From assembly GCF_932526225.1 (NCBI RefSeq), contig NC_064041.1, positions 622,001 to 686,000 of the forward strand: a stretch of 64,000 nucleotides of DNA, given 5' to 3'. The position numbers and the translations under genes were made by a program. Position 1 is the first letter of the stretch. Every line of letters begins with the position of its first letter. Positions 1 through 12,200 of this stretch are shown one piece after another. The notes under the pieces are model-generated. The model was not told where the DNA came from, ran no database searches, and saw only the letters and a program-made list of their open reading frames with translations. This DNA comes from Nematostella vectensis. Lineage: Eukaryota; Cnidaria; Anthozoa; Actiniaria; Edwardsiidae.

Positions 1-211
1 AATGTATCATGACAGTGTGATATGCTAGTAGATGAAACCTGGTATCAGGGAAACATGGCCAAAAAAGTGCAAGACGATAGCAGATTTTCCTGGCTGGGAC
101 AGAGACAACGGCCAGTTGAATAATGGCTTGTGAACACATGGAAACATAAAGAACTTATGTATTTAGCTGGTTTAATTCCATGTCCAATCAACAGAAAACT
201 TGAACTCCTAC

Positions 212-296
212 CTCCTTGATCATTGCGCTGTTTTGCAAGCTCTATCATTTCCTGCATAAATTTAATGCCTTCCTCGGCCTCTTGCTGAGAGAACGC
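212..296 (-). CDS. EDEM3: EDEM3 exon 17, last one in the window
   Basis: Encodes [20 protein letters not shown] and then [16 protein letters not shown] is diagnostic of EDEM3. Acceptor TCCCCAG, donor GGAG|GTAGGA; phase 1 out, so further exons lie beyond position 1. Confidence 0.9.
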
Positions 297-3200
297 CTGG
301 GGAAAAACAATCACACATTTATTGTAGAGGTTTTTAGCAGCAGTCTTAGCTTGACTAGACTATGCAATACAACCAGAGGCATCAGATAGTGTGTGAGGGA
401 AAGACCACTCCCACCAGAGGCATCAGATAGTGTGTGAGGGAAAGACTACCCCCACCAGAGGCATCAGATAATGTGTGAGGGAAAGACCACTCCCACCAGA
501 GGCATCAGATAGTGTGCAAAGGTAAGACCACTCCCACCCGAGGCATCAGATAGTGTGCAAAGGAAAGACCACTCCCACCCGAGGCATCAGATAGTGTGCA
601 AAGGTAAGACCACTCCCACCAGAGGCATCAGATAGTGTGTGAGGGAAAGACCACTCCCACCAGAAGCATCAGATAGTGTGTGAGGGAAAGACCACTCCCA
701 CCAGAGGCATCAGATAGTGTGTGAGGGAAAGACCACTCCCACCAGAGGCATCAGATAGTGTGCAAAGGTAAGACCACTCCCACCCGAGGCATCAGATAGT
801 GTGCAAAGGAAAGACCACTCCCACCCGAGGCATCAGATAGTGTGCAAAGGTAAGACCACTCCCACCAGAGGCATCAGATAGTGTGTGAGGGAAAGACCAC
901 TCCCACCAGAAGCATCAGATAGTGTGTGAGGGAAAGACCACTCCCACCAGAGGCATCAGATAGTGTGTGAGGGAAAGACCACTCCCACCAGAGGCATCAG
1001 ATAGTGTGTGAGGGAAAGACTACTCCCACCAGAGGCATCAGATAGTGTGTGAGGGAAAGACCACTCCCACCCGAGGCATCAGATAGTGTGTGAGGGAAAG
1101 ACCACTCCCACCAGAGGCATCAGATAGTGTGAGGGAAAGACCACTCCCACCAGAGGCATCAGATAGTGTGTGAGGGAAAGACCACTCCCACCAGAGGCAT
1201 CAGATAGTGTGTGAGGGAAAGACCACTCCCACCAGAGGCATCAGATAGTGTGCAAAGGTAAGACCACTCCCACCAGAGGCATCAGATAGTGTGTGAGGGA
1301 AAGACCACTCCCACCAGAGGCATCAGATAGTGTGTGAGGGAAAGACTACTCCCACCAGAGGCATCAGATAGTGTGTGAGGGAAAGACCACTCCCACCAGA
1401 GGCATCAGATAGTGTGCAAAGGTAAGACCACTCCCACCCGAGGCATCAGATAGTGTGTGAGGGAAAGACCACTCCCACCAGAGGCATCAGATAGTGTGTG
1501 AGGGAAAGACCACTCCCACCCGAGGCATCAGATAGTGTTAGGGAAAGACCACTCCCACCAGAGGCATCAGATAGTGTGTGAGGGAAAGACCACTCCCACC
1601 AGAGGCATCAGATAGTGTGTAAGGGAAAGACCACTCCCACCAGAGGCATCAGATAGTGTGTGAGGGAAAGACCACTCCCACCAGAGGCATCAGATAGTGT
1701 GCAAAGGTAAGACCACTCCCACCAGAGGCATCAGATAGTGTGTGAGGGAAAGACCACTCCCACCAGAGGCATCAGATAGTGTGTGAGGGAAAGACCACTC
1801 CCACCCGAGGCATCAGATAGTGTTAGGGAAAGACCACTCCCACCAGAGGCATCAGATAGTGTGTGAGGGAAAGACCACTCCCACCAGAGGCATCAGATAG
1901 TGTGTAAGGGAAAGACCACTCCCACCAGAGGCATCAGATAGTGTGTGAGGGAAAGACCACTCCCACCAGAGGCATCAGATAGTGTGCAAAGGTAAGACCA
2001 CTCCCACCAGAGGCATCAGATAGTGTGTGAGGGAAAGACCACTCCCACCAGAGGCATCAGATAGTGTGTGAGGGAAAGACTACTCCCACCAGAGGCATCA
2101 GATAGTGTGTGAGGGAAAGACCACTCCCACCAGAGGCATCAGATAGTGTTAGGGAAAGACCACTCCCACCAGAGGCATCAGATAGTGTGTGAGGGAAAGA
2201 CCACTCCCACCAGAGGCATCAGATAGTGTGTGAGGGAAAGACTACTCCCACCAGAGGCATCAGATAGTGTGTGAGGGAAAGACCACTCCCACCAGAGGCA
2301 TCAGATAGTGTGTGAGGGAAAGACCACTCCCACCAGAGGCATCAGATAGTGTGCAAAGGTAAGACTACTCCCACCAGAGGCATCAGATAGTGTGTAAGGG
2401 AAAGACCACTCCCACCAGAGGCATCAGATAGTGTGCAAAGGTAAGACCACTCCCACCAGAGGCATCAGATAGTGTGTGAGGGAAAGACCACTCCCACCAG
2501 AGGCATCAGATAGTGTGTGAGGGAAAGACCACTCCCACCCGAGGCATCAGATAGTGTTAGGGAAAGACCACTCCCACCAGAGGCATCAGATAGTGTGTGA
2601 GGGAAAGACCACTCCCACCAGAGGCATCAGATAGTGTGTAAGGGAAAGACCACTCCCACCAGAGGCATCAGATAGTGTGTGAGGGAAAGACCACTCCCAC
2701 CAGAGGCATCAGATAGTGTGCAAAGGTAAGACCACTCCCACCAGAGGCATCAGATAGTGTGTGAGGGAAAGACCACTCCCACCAGAGGCATCAGATAGTG
2801 TGTGAGGGAAAGACTACTCCCACCAGAGGCATCAGATAGTGTGTGAGGGAAAGACCACTCCCACCAGAGGCATCAGATAGTGTGAGGGAAAGACCACTCC
2901 CACCAGAGGCATCAGATAGTGTGCAAAGGTAAGACCACTCCCACCAGAGGCATCAGATAGTGTGCAAAGGTAAGACCACTCCCACCAGAGGCATCAGATA
3001 GTGTGTGAGGGAAAGACCACTCCCACCAGAGGCATCAGATAGTGTGTGAGGGAAAGACTACTCCCACCAGAGGCATCAGATAGTGTGTGAGGGAAAGACC
3101 ACTCCCACCAGAGGCATCAGATAGTGTGTGAGGGAAAGACCACTCCCACCAGAGGCATCAGATAGTGTGCAAAGGTAAGACCACTCCCACCAGAGGCATC

Positions 3201-6200
3201 AGATAGTGTGTGAGGGAAAGACCACTCCCACCAGAGGCATCAGATAGTGTGTGAGGGAAAGACCACTCCCACCAGAGGCATCAGATAGTGTGCAAAGGTA
3301 AGACCACTCCCACCAGAGGCATCAGATAGTGTGTGAGGGAAAGACCACTCCCACCAGAGGCATCAGATAGTGTGTGAGGGAAAGACCACTCCCACCCGAG
3401 GCATCAGATAGTGTGTGAGGGAAAGACCACTCCCACCCGAGGCATCAGATAGTGTGCAAAGGTAAGACTACTCCCACCAGAGGCATCAGATAGTGTGTGA
3501 GGGAAAGACCACTCCCACCAGAGGCATCAGATAGTGTGTGAGGGAAAGACCACTCCCACCAGAGGCATCAGATAGTGTGAGGGAAAGACCACTCCCACCA
3601 GAGGCATCAGATAGTGTGTGAGGGAAAGACCACTCCCACCAGAGGCATCAGATAGTGTGTGAGGGAAAGACTACTCCCACCAGAGGCATCAGATAGTGTG
3701 AGGGAAAGACCACTCCCACCAGAGGCATCAGATAGTGTGTGAGGGAAAGACCACTCCCACCAGAGGCATCAGATAGTGTGCAAAGGTAAGACCACTCCCA
3801 CCCGAGGCATCAGATAGTGTGTGAGGGAAAGACCACTCCCACCAGAGGCATCAGATAGTGTGTGAGGGAAAGACTACTCCCACCAGAGGCATCAGATAGT
3901 GTGAGGGAAAGACCACTCCCACCAGAGGCATCAGATAGTGTGTGAGGGAAAGACCACTCCCACCAAAGGCATCAGATAGTGTGCAAAGGTAAGACCACTC
4001 CCACTCGAGGCATCAGATAGTGTGTGAGGGAAAGACCACTCCCACCAGAGGCATCAGATAGTGTGTGAGGGAAAGACCACTCCCACCAGAGGCATCAGAT
4101 AGTGTGTGAGGGAAAGACTACTCCCACCAGAGGCATCAGATAGTGTGTGAGGGAAAGACTACCCCCACCAGAGGCATCAGATGGTGTGTGAGGGAAAGAC
4201 CACTCCCACCAGAGGCATCAGATAGTGTTAGGGAAAGACCACTCCCACCAGAGGCATCAGATAGTGTTAGGGAAAGACCACTCCCACCAGAGGCATCAGA
4301 TAGTGTGTGAGGGAAAGACCACTCCCACCAGAGGCATCAGATGGTGTGTGAGGAAAAGACCACTCCCACCAGAGGCATCAGATAGTGTGTAAGGGAAAGA
4401 CCACTCCCACCAGAGGCATCAGATAGTGTGAGGGAAAGACCACTCCCACCAGAGGCATCAGATAGTGTGAGGGAAAGACTACTCCCACCAGAGGCATCAG
4501 ATGGTGTGTGAGGGAAAGACCACTCCCACCAGAGGCATCAGATAGTGTGTAAGGGAAAGACCACTCCCACCAGAGGCATCAGATAGTGTGAGGGAAAGAC
4601 CACTCCCACCAGAGGCATCAGATAGTGTGTAAGGGAAAGACCACTCCCACCAGAGGCATCAGATAGTGTGTAAGGGAAAGACCACTCCCACCAGAGGCAT
4701 CAGATAGTGTAAGGGAAAGACCACTCCCACCAGAGGCATCAGATAGTGTGCAAAGGAAAGACCTGAAGTTACCGATGAGGACAAATAAGGAGTGTTACGG
4801 ATGAGGACAAATAAGGAGTGTTACCAATGACGACAATTAAGGAGTGTTACCGATGACGACAATTAAGGAGTGTTACCGATGAGGACAAATAAGGAGTGTT
4901 ACCGATGAGGACAAATAAGGAGTGTTACCGATGAGGACAAATAAGGAGGGTTACAGATGAGGACAAATAAGGAGTGTTACAGATGAGGACAAATAAGGAG
5001 TGTTACCAACGAGGACAAATAAGGAGTGTTACCGATGAGGACAAATAAGGAGTGTTACCAATGAGGACAAATAAGGAGTGTTACTAATGAGGACAAATAA
5101 GGAGTGTTACCGATGAGGACAAATAAGGAATGTTACCAATGAGGACAAATAAGGAGTGTTACCAATGAGGACAAATAAGGAGTGTTACCAATGAGGACAA
5201 ATAAGGAGTGTTACCAATGAGGACAAATAAGGAGTGTTACCAATGAGGACAAATAAGGAGTGTTACCGATGAGGACAAATAAGGAGTGTTACAGATGAGG
5301 ACAAATAAGGAGGGTTACCGATGAGGACAAATAAGGAGTGTTACCGATGAAGCAGTGTGCATCAGCTGTATCTTGCCCTCCTTGGTCTGTGCCACTGTGA
5401 TACCCATGGACTTGAGCAGTGACAGGTGTTCAGAATTACCAGGAACAAACTGCTCCGCACGAAGTCGGGGAGGTCTGAGGCACAGAATGCACACAATAGA
5501 TAACTACAAAATGACGTTGTTGTACACTATTTGTTGGGTGTTCGTACCAAGACATCTAGGGAAAGAAGGGGGTCTTTGGGAGGGATATTCTCGACCACAG
5601 AAGTTCTTTTCATCAAGCAACGGCGAATTACAATGTTTACTTTTCGAAATGATGTTCAATCATGATGGGTTTATATGGGTCTGTTGATTTGGATACAAGC
5701 CCTTAACAACACAATTTAGACGAAGCAATGATTAGATTCTTGTTTGTTTGTAAAGAACACGGTAGCAGAATACAGATGTTATCGGGCCGACTTTCTGTGG
5801 TTAATAAAAGGAATAAAAATCATAGAGAAATAATACTTACGTTTAAAGGCCCTGTAAACCCCTAGTTTCAAACAAACTATTTTGTCGATATTTAACAGAA
5901 TTTCTGGTGTATATTATGAATATCGAGGTCTTATTGCCCATTTTGGCCTAAAAGTTGACATTTTGGCGATTGCAATTTTAATTCCGGTCGAATATATGGC
6001 GGAAGTCAGTTTACCCTACATACTTGAACTAGTAGTTTCTACTAGTAGGGCATGCTACTGTGATCATGCCTGATACCTGAATGTTTTTTGTGGTATCACA
6101 GTGTAACTATTTCAAATATACTGTAGCTACAACAGGAAACTACAGTATGTACAATGCTTCATTTCCAATGCATTACTTCTACATTTATCAGATTTCTGCG

Positions 6201-9200
6201 CGATGAATGTACAATTGGTCATGAAAATTAGTTTGTGGATTCACCTTTGTACCATCAAATACACTACTTTATTTCATGAGGGTTGCATATTGACCCTTTT
6301 AATATATGGACCTCCCAAAAGACAATGTACCATGCCTCATATCCAGGTATTTTGCATCATGCTGTACATCATTTCATCTGTTGTTTAGTGAAGTCTATAT
6401 TGTTGACCCTTACTTATCCGAGGAGAAGCTGAATGAGCCTTTGGCTTGCTTTGGACAGCTTCCCTGTGTCTTGAGCAGCATCTGTCGCCGCACCTCCTCG
6501 GCATATTTCACCTTGCCCTCAGGGTGGACAGAGTTAGGGCAAGTGAAGTCATACTCATTCTCAGAGCTCAATGCCAGGTTATACCGAATTTGCTAGAGAG
6601 ATGAGAAACAATGACATTCAGTGAAAGCAACACGGTGAACTTCTCAGAGCTCAATGTCAGGTTATACCGAATTTGCTAGAGAGATGAGAAACAATGACAT
6701 TCAGTGAAAGCAACACGGTGAACTTCTCAGAGCTCAATGTCAGGTTATACCGAATTTGCTAGAGAAATGAGAAACAATGAAATTCAGTGAAAGCAACAAG
6801 GTGAACTTCTCAGAGCTCAATGTCAGGTTATACCGAATTTGCTAGAGAAATGAGAAACAATGACATTCAGTGAAAGCAAACTTCTCAGAGCTCAATGTCA
6901 GGTTATACCGAATTTGATAGAGAAATCAGAAACAATGACATTCAGTGCAAGCAACACGGTGAACTTCTCAGAGCTCAATGTCAGGTTATACCGAATTTGC
7001 TAGAGAAATGAGAAACAATGAAATTCAGTGAAAGCAACACGGTGAACTTCTCAGAGCTCAATGTCAGGTTATACCGAATTTGCTAGAGAAATGAGAAACA
7101 ATGAAATTCAGTGAAAGCAACACAGTGAACTTCTCAGAGCTCAATGTCAGGTTATACCGAATTTGATAGAGAAATCAGAAACAATGAAATTCAGTGAAAG
7201 CAACATGGTGAACTTCTCAGAGCTCAATGTCAGGTTATACCGAATTTGCTAGAGAAATCAGAAACAATGAAATTCAGTGAAAGCAACACAGTGAACTTCT
7301 CAGAGCTCAATGTCAGGTTATACCGAATTTGATAGAGAAATGAGAAACAATGAAATTCAGTGAAAGCAACATGGTGAACTTCTCAGAGCTCAATGTCAGG
7401 TTATACCGAATTTGATAGAGAAATGAGAAACAATGAAATTCAGTGAAAGCAACACAGTGAACTTCTCAGAGCTCAATGTCAGGTTATACCGAATTTGCTA
7501 GAGAAATGAGAAACAATGAAATTCAGTGAAAGCAACATGGTGAACTTCTCAGAGCTCAATGTCAGGTTATACCGAATTTGATAGAGAAATCAGAAACAAT
7601 GACATTCAGTGAAAGCAACACCGTTAACTTCTCAGAGTTCAATGCCAGGTTATACCGAATTTGCTAGAGAAATGAGAAACAATGACATTCAGTGAAAGCA
7701 AACTTCTCAGAGCTCAATGTCAGGTTATACCGAATTTGCTAGAGAGATGAGAAACAATGACATTCAGTGAAAGCAACATGGTGAACTTCTCAGAGCTCAA
7801 TGTCAGGTTATACCGAATTTGCTAGAGAAATGAGAAACAATGACATTCAGTGAAAGCAACATGGTGAACTTCTCAGAACTCAATGCCAGGTGATACCGAA
7901 TTTGCTAGAGAAATGAGAAACAATGAAATTCAGTGAAAGCAACACGGTGAACTTCTCAGAGCTCAATGCCAGGTGATACCGAATTTGCTAGAGAAATGAG
8001 AAACAATGACATTCAGTGAAAGCAACACAGTGAACTTCTCAGAGCTCAATGTCAGGTTATACCGAATTTGATAGAGAAATCAGAAACAATGACATTCAGT
8101 GAAAGCAACACGGTGAACTTCTCAGAGCTCAATGCCAGGTGATACCGAATTTGCTAGAGAAATCAGAAACAATGACATTCAGTGAAAGCAACACGGTGAA
8201 CTTCTCAGAGCTCAATGCCAGGTGATACCGAATTTGCTAGAGAAATGAGAAACAATGACATTCAGTGAAAGCAACACGGTGAACTTCTCAGAGCTCAATG
8301 TCAGGTTATACCGAATTTGATAGAGAAATCAGAAACAATGACATTCAGTGAAAGCAACACGGTGAACTTCTCAGAGCTCAATGCCAGGTGATACCGAATT
8401 TGCTAGAGAAATCAGAAACAATGACATTCAGTGAAAGCAACACGGTGAACTTCTCAGAGCTTAATGTCAGGTTATACCGAATTTGATAGAGAAATGAGAA
8501 ACAATGAAATTCAGTGAAAGCAACATGGTGAACTTCTCAGAGCTCAATGTCAGGTTATACCGAATTTGATAGAGAAATCAGAAACAATGACATTCAGTGA
8601 AAGCAACACGGTGAACTTCTCAGAGCTCAATGCCAGGTGATACCGAATTTGCTAGAGAAATCAGAAACAATGACATTCAGTGAAAGCAACACGGTGAACT
8701 TCTCAGAGCTTAATGTCAGGTTATACCGAATTTGCTAGAGAAATGAGAAACAATGAAATTCAGTGAAAGCAACATGGTGAACTTCTCAGAGCTCAATGTC
8801 AGGTTATACCGAATTTGATAGAGAAATCAGAAACAATGACATTCAGTGAAAGCAACACGGTGAACTTCTCAGAGCTCAATGCCAGGTGATACCGAATTTG
8901 CTAGAGAAATCAGAAACAATGACATTCAGTGAAAGCAACACGGTGAACTTCTCAGAGCTTAATGTCAGGTTATACCGAATTTGCTAGAGAAATCAGAAAC
9001 AATGACATTCAGTGAAAGCATCACGGTGAACTTCTCAGAGCTCAATGTCAGGTTATACCGAATTTGCTAGAGAAATAAAAAAAAAAAACATGGGCATGGA
9101 AATGTGGCTAATATATAGGTGCTTTATAAATACTATAATGTATTTATTATAAATTGCCTTGCCTCATATGCAGTACCATTTGGAGACACGCTTGACAGGC

Positions 9201-12200
9201 TGAGGGGAAGCAAGTGGGCCTCTGTAGTGAGTATGAAGTCATTCATTGGGAGGGTCCATTCACTCTTATCCGTAAAGAGGAGGTACAGGTATTTGAACGT
9301 CTCAGCCAGGACAAATGAATCCATCCTATGCAGCAAAAAGTAACAGTTCATTTTAATTTACTTCCTTACATTAGAGTTATGTCTTGTATATTTTTTATAA
9401 AGTAAAGGAGGCTAAAGAAATAAAACATTAGCTTTACAGAAGGAGATCTAAACAACAGTATTCTGCGTTATCTCACACTTTGGGGGTAAATGAGTTCCTC
9501 TATAGACATGACAGTACATTCTCCTTACAAATGTAGACTCTAGTAGTGATACAGTTTACAATGATAAGTTTGCTGCACAGTTTATGGTATTCCTTGTGTA
9601 GTATATGAGCATTACATAATTTCAAAGGGAATAAAGACAAGTTTGTGACTTGTTAATGTTTTATTTCTTGGGAAAAGCAATTAGAGTTTGAGTTTGAGAT
9701 AAAGAGTTTGAGTCTCAGTACTGCAACACGAAACACTGTTTTTGACCATGCCATATCCTTGTCTTTATTAATACTTCACAACAGACCTGTTTCATGTTCA
9801 GTATTCTGGTTCAACATCAAGACAACTGTATTGTTTTGGTAACAGCATGGTCTGTGTTGCTCCGTGTGGCTGTGGATAGAATTACCTGTCTTCATGACTG
9901 AGAGTTCTGACATCCTTCAATGCAGCAAAGCCACATGGCACTCTTGCATGCTCATTAATCTTCTCTACGATATTCCTGCCAACCTCTAGATAGTATGGGT
10001 CTAACGTGGCCTGGATACAAACATGTCATGTGTTTCTCAGTGTTAAAGATAGTATGGGTCTAACATGGCTTGGATAGAAACATGGTTATGTGTTACTCAG
10101 TGTTATAGATAGCATGGGTCTAACATGGCTTGGATAGAAACATGGTTATGTGTTACTCAGTGTTATAGATAGCATGGGTCTAACGTGGACTGGATAGAAA
10201 CATGTCATTTGTTACTCAGTGTTATAGATAGTATGGTCTGACGTGGCCTGGATACAAACATGGTTATGTGTTACTCAGTGTTATAGATAGTATGGGTCTA
10301 ACATGGCCTGGATAGAAACATAACATGTGTTAACCAATTGTCTTTTCTATGACACAGGACAGTAATAGCTACCTCATATAGGAAGTATGTACTCTCCACC
10401 AACTCTGGCCGCAGAGGGTGCTCTCCCCAGTGCACCTCAAAGTCTGTTGTAAACGCCTACAACAACAACAACAAGAACAATAACAAAGATGGTACAATGT
10501 AGCCAAAAAAATAAATATAAAAGGGCTGCCCACTCTAACAGCTTTAAACAGTGAGTACCACAAAATTAAGTACTTTCTAAGGGTTTGCCATGACTATTGC
10601 CTTATTAGTGAAAAGACCATGAACAAATAGCATAAAACAGTTAGCAGTGAAAAGGTCTGTTCTACAATAAATCCTGTACCTCAGGCAGGAAGGTGTGCTT
10701 TTTTGCTACTTCGTATAACATGTGATGCATCTCAATGGCTTTCTTCAGATCACCCTTCAGAACCTGCATCACAGAGTTTCCATTAATTTACATATTACAT
10801 GTTGCTGAACCACAAGCAATGATCTGGTCAGGGGCTAAGAATGTGCAGGGATGTTTTGCTTATAAATCTACTCACAGACAACTGTAGAGGTTCCCAACAC
10901 ACCTGTAAACCAGGCCAGAAAGCCTGGAGGGCATCCATGTAAGCGTGTGATGTCCTCTCAGGCTGATGCATCTGAACACTGAGAAACATGGCGCCTTGGT
11001 TGATATACTGCATGATAGACTTATAATGCTGAAGAGATAAAAACACTTTCACCCACTATATCTGTGCAAAATGTTCGAAAAAATATACATAGACAATTAC
11101 CCCCCCCCCCTATCAACTTAACCTGCATAGCAAGCTCTCAAGTGATTTTAATATTAAGCACGTAACCTAATTACCATGAGGTCACATTTTCCATTGACAC
11201 CCATTGTTTCACTTGCTCTGTTAATTGCTTGTTGTATATTTTACAAAGATCATGGCACTATTTGGGACCTGCCAGAGCCAACCCTCATCATCAGGTATTA
11301 TTGTATTTACTTTGAGTTTTATTTGTACAGTGTGATAAAAGTCTCTAAATATATAATAAATACATATATTAACTACTTTGATAAATAAATAAATTACTTT
11401 GATAAATAGTAACTCAAGTTTAATCTTGCTAAAGACATTAAGATTCCTTAAGTTTCCATCAATCTATTGCTGTGTTTTCATGCCCACAAAATAGACACTG
11501 CTAATGTTGACCATATCAGTAAAGCATTTCTAACCTTGTTAAATCTGTCCAGATAAGTATCATCGCCCAGGAGGATGTACGCCTTTAGACAATACTCATA
11601 ATAGGAGTCAATACCAGCCCCAACACCGCTATCTGTCACAGAAAACAAAGTAATTTTTTCTTTAGAGTAAGTTACTATTCATTGATGCTCCCAAAAGGCC
11701 AATGAAAACTGATTTCAGGTTAGCAAGCACCCCAATGCATATTAGCAGCCAAATGCAAAATTTTCTTCGCATATTACTCTAAAAAACAACTAAATATTTT
11801 TTTGTATATCAAATAGTGGCTAGATTTGATTACCTCTCCTGACCCAGTCACCATTGTGAATGTTGATCACTGTACCAACAAGGTCAGACGCCCTGCTACG
11901 GAATTTCCACAAGGATTCCATTGCCTTTTTTGCTTTTTCCTAAACAGCAAACAAAAATCATACTTGTAAGAAAGGCGATGCATTCTCAAAGCAATATTCA
12001 GTACGCTTCATTTTACTTTTGAGGTATTCAATTCTAGCTTGCAGTGGTTAGCAAGTGTGTTTATCATAACAATCCAAGACCTTTACAACTCTCAAGTCAA
12101 TTTGAGATATATTACCTCAAAGATTGGGTCTCCAGTGAGACGAGAAAGGGCTCCAAATTCCATGATCATTGTCCCTGCGCATGCAGTACAGGTGTCCACC

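Noticed and set aside
371-4762. CRISPR-like direct repeats
   Set aside because: Units abut with no unique spacers, and the DNA is from an animal genome.
5355-5687. 110-codon plus ORF over EDEM3 exon 16
   Set aside because: Antisense shadow of a conserved exon.
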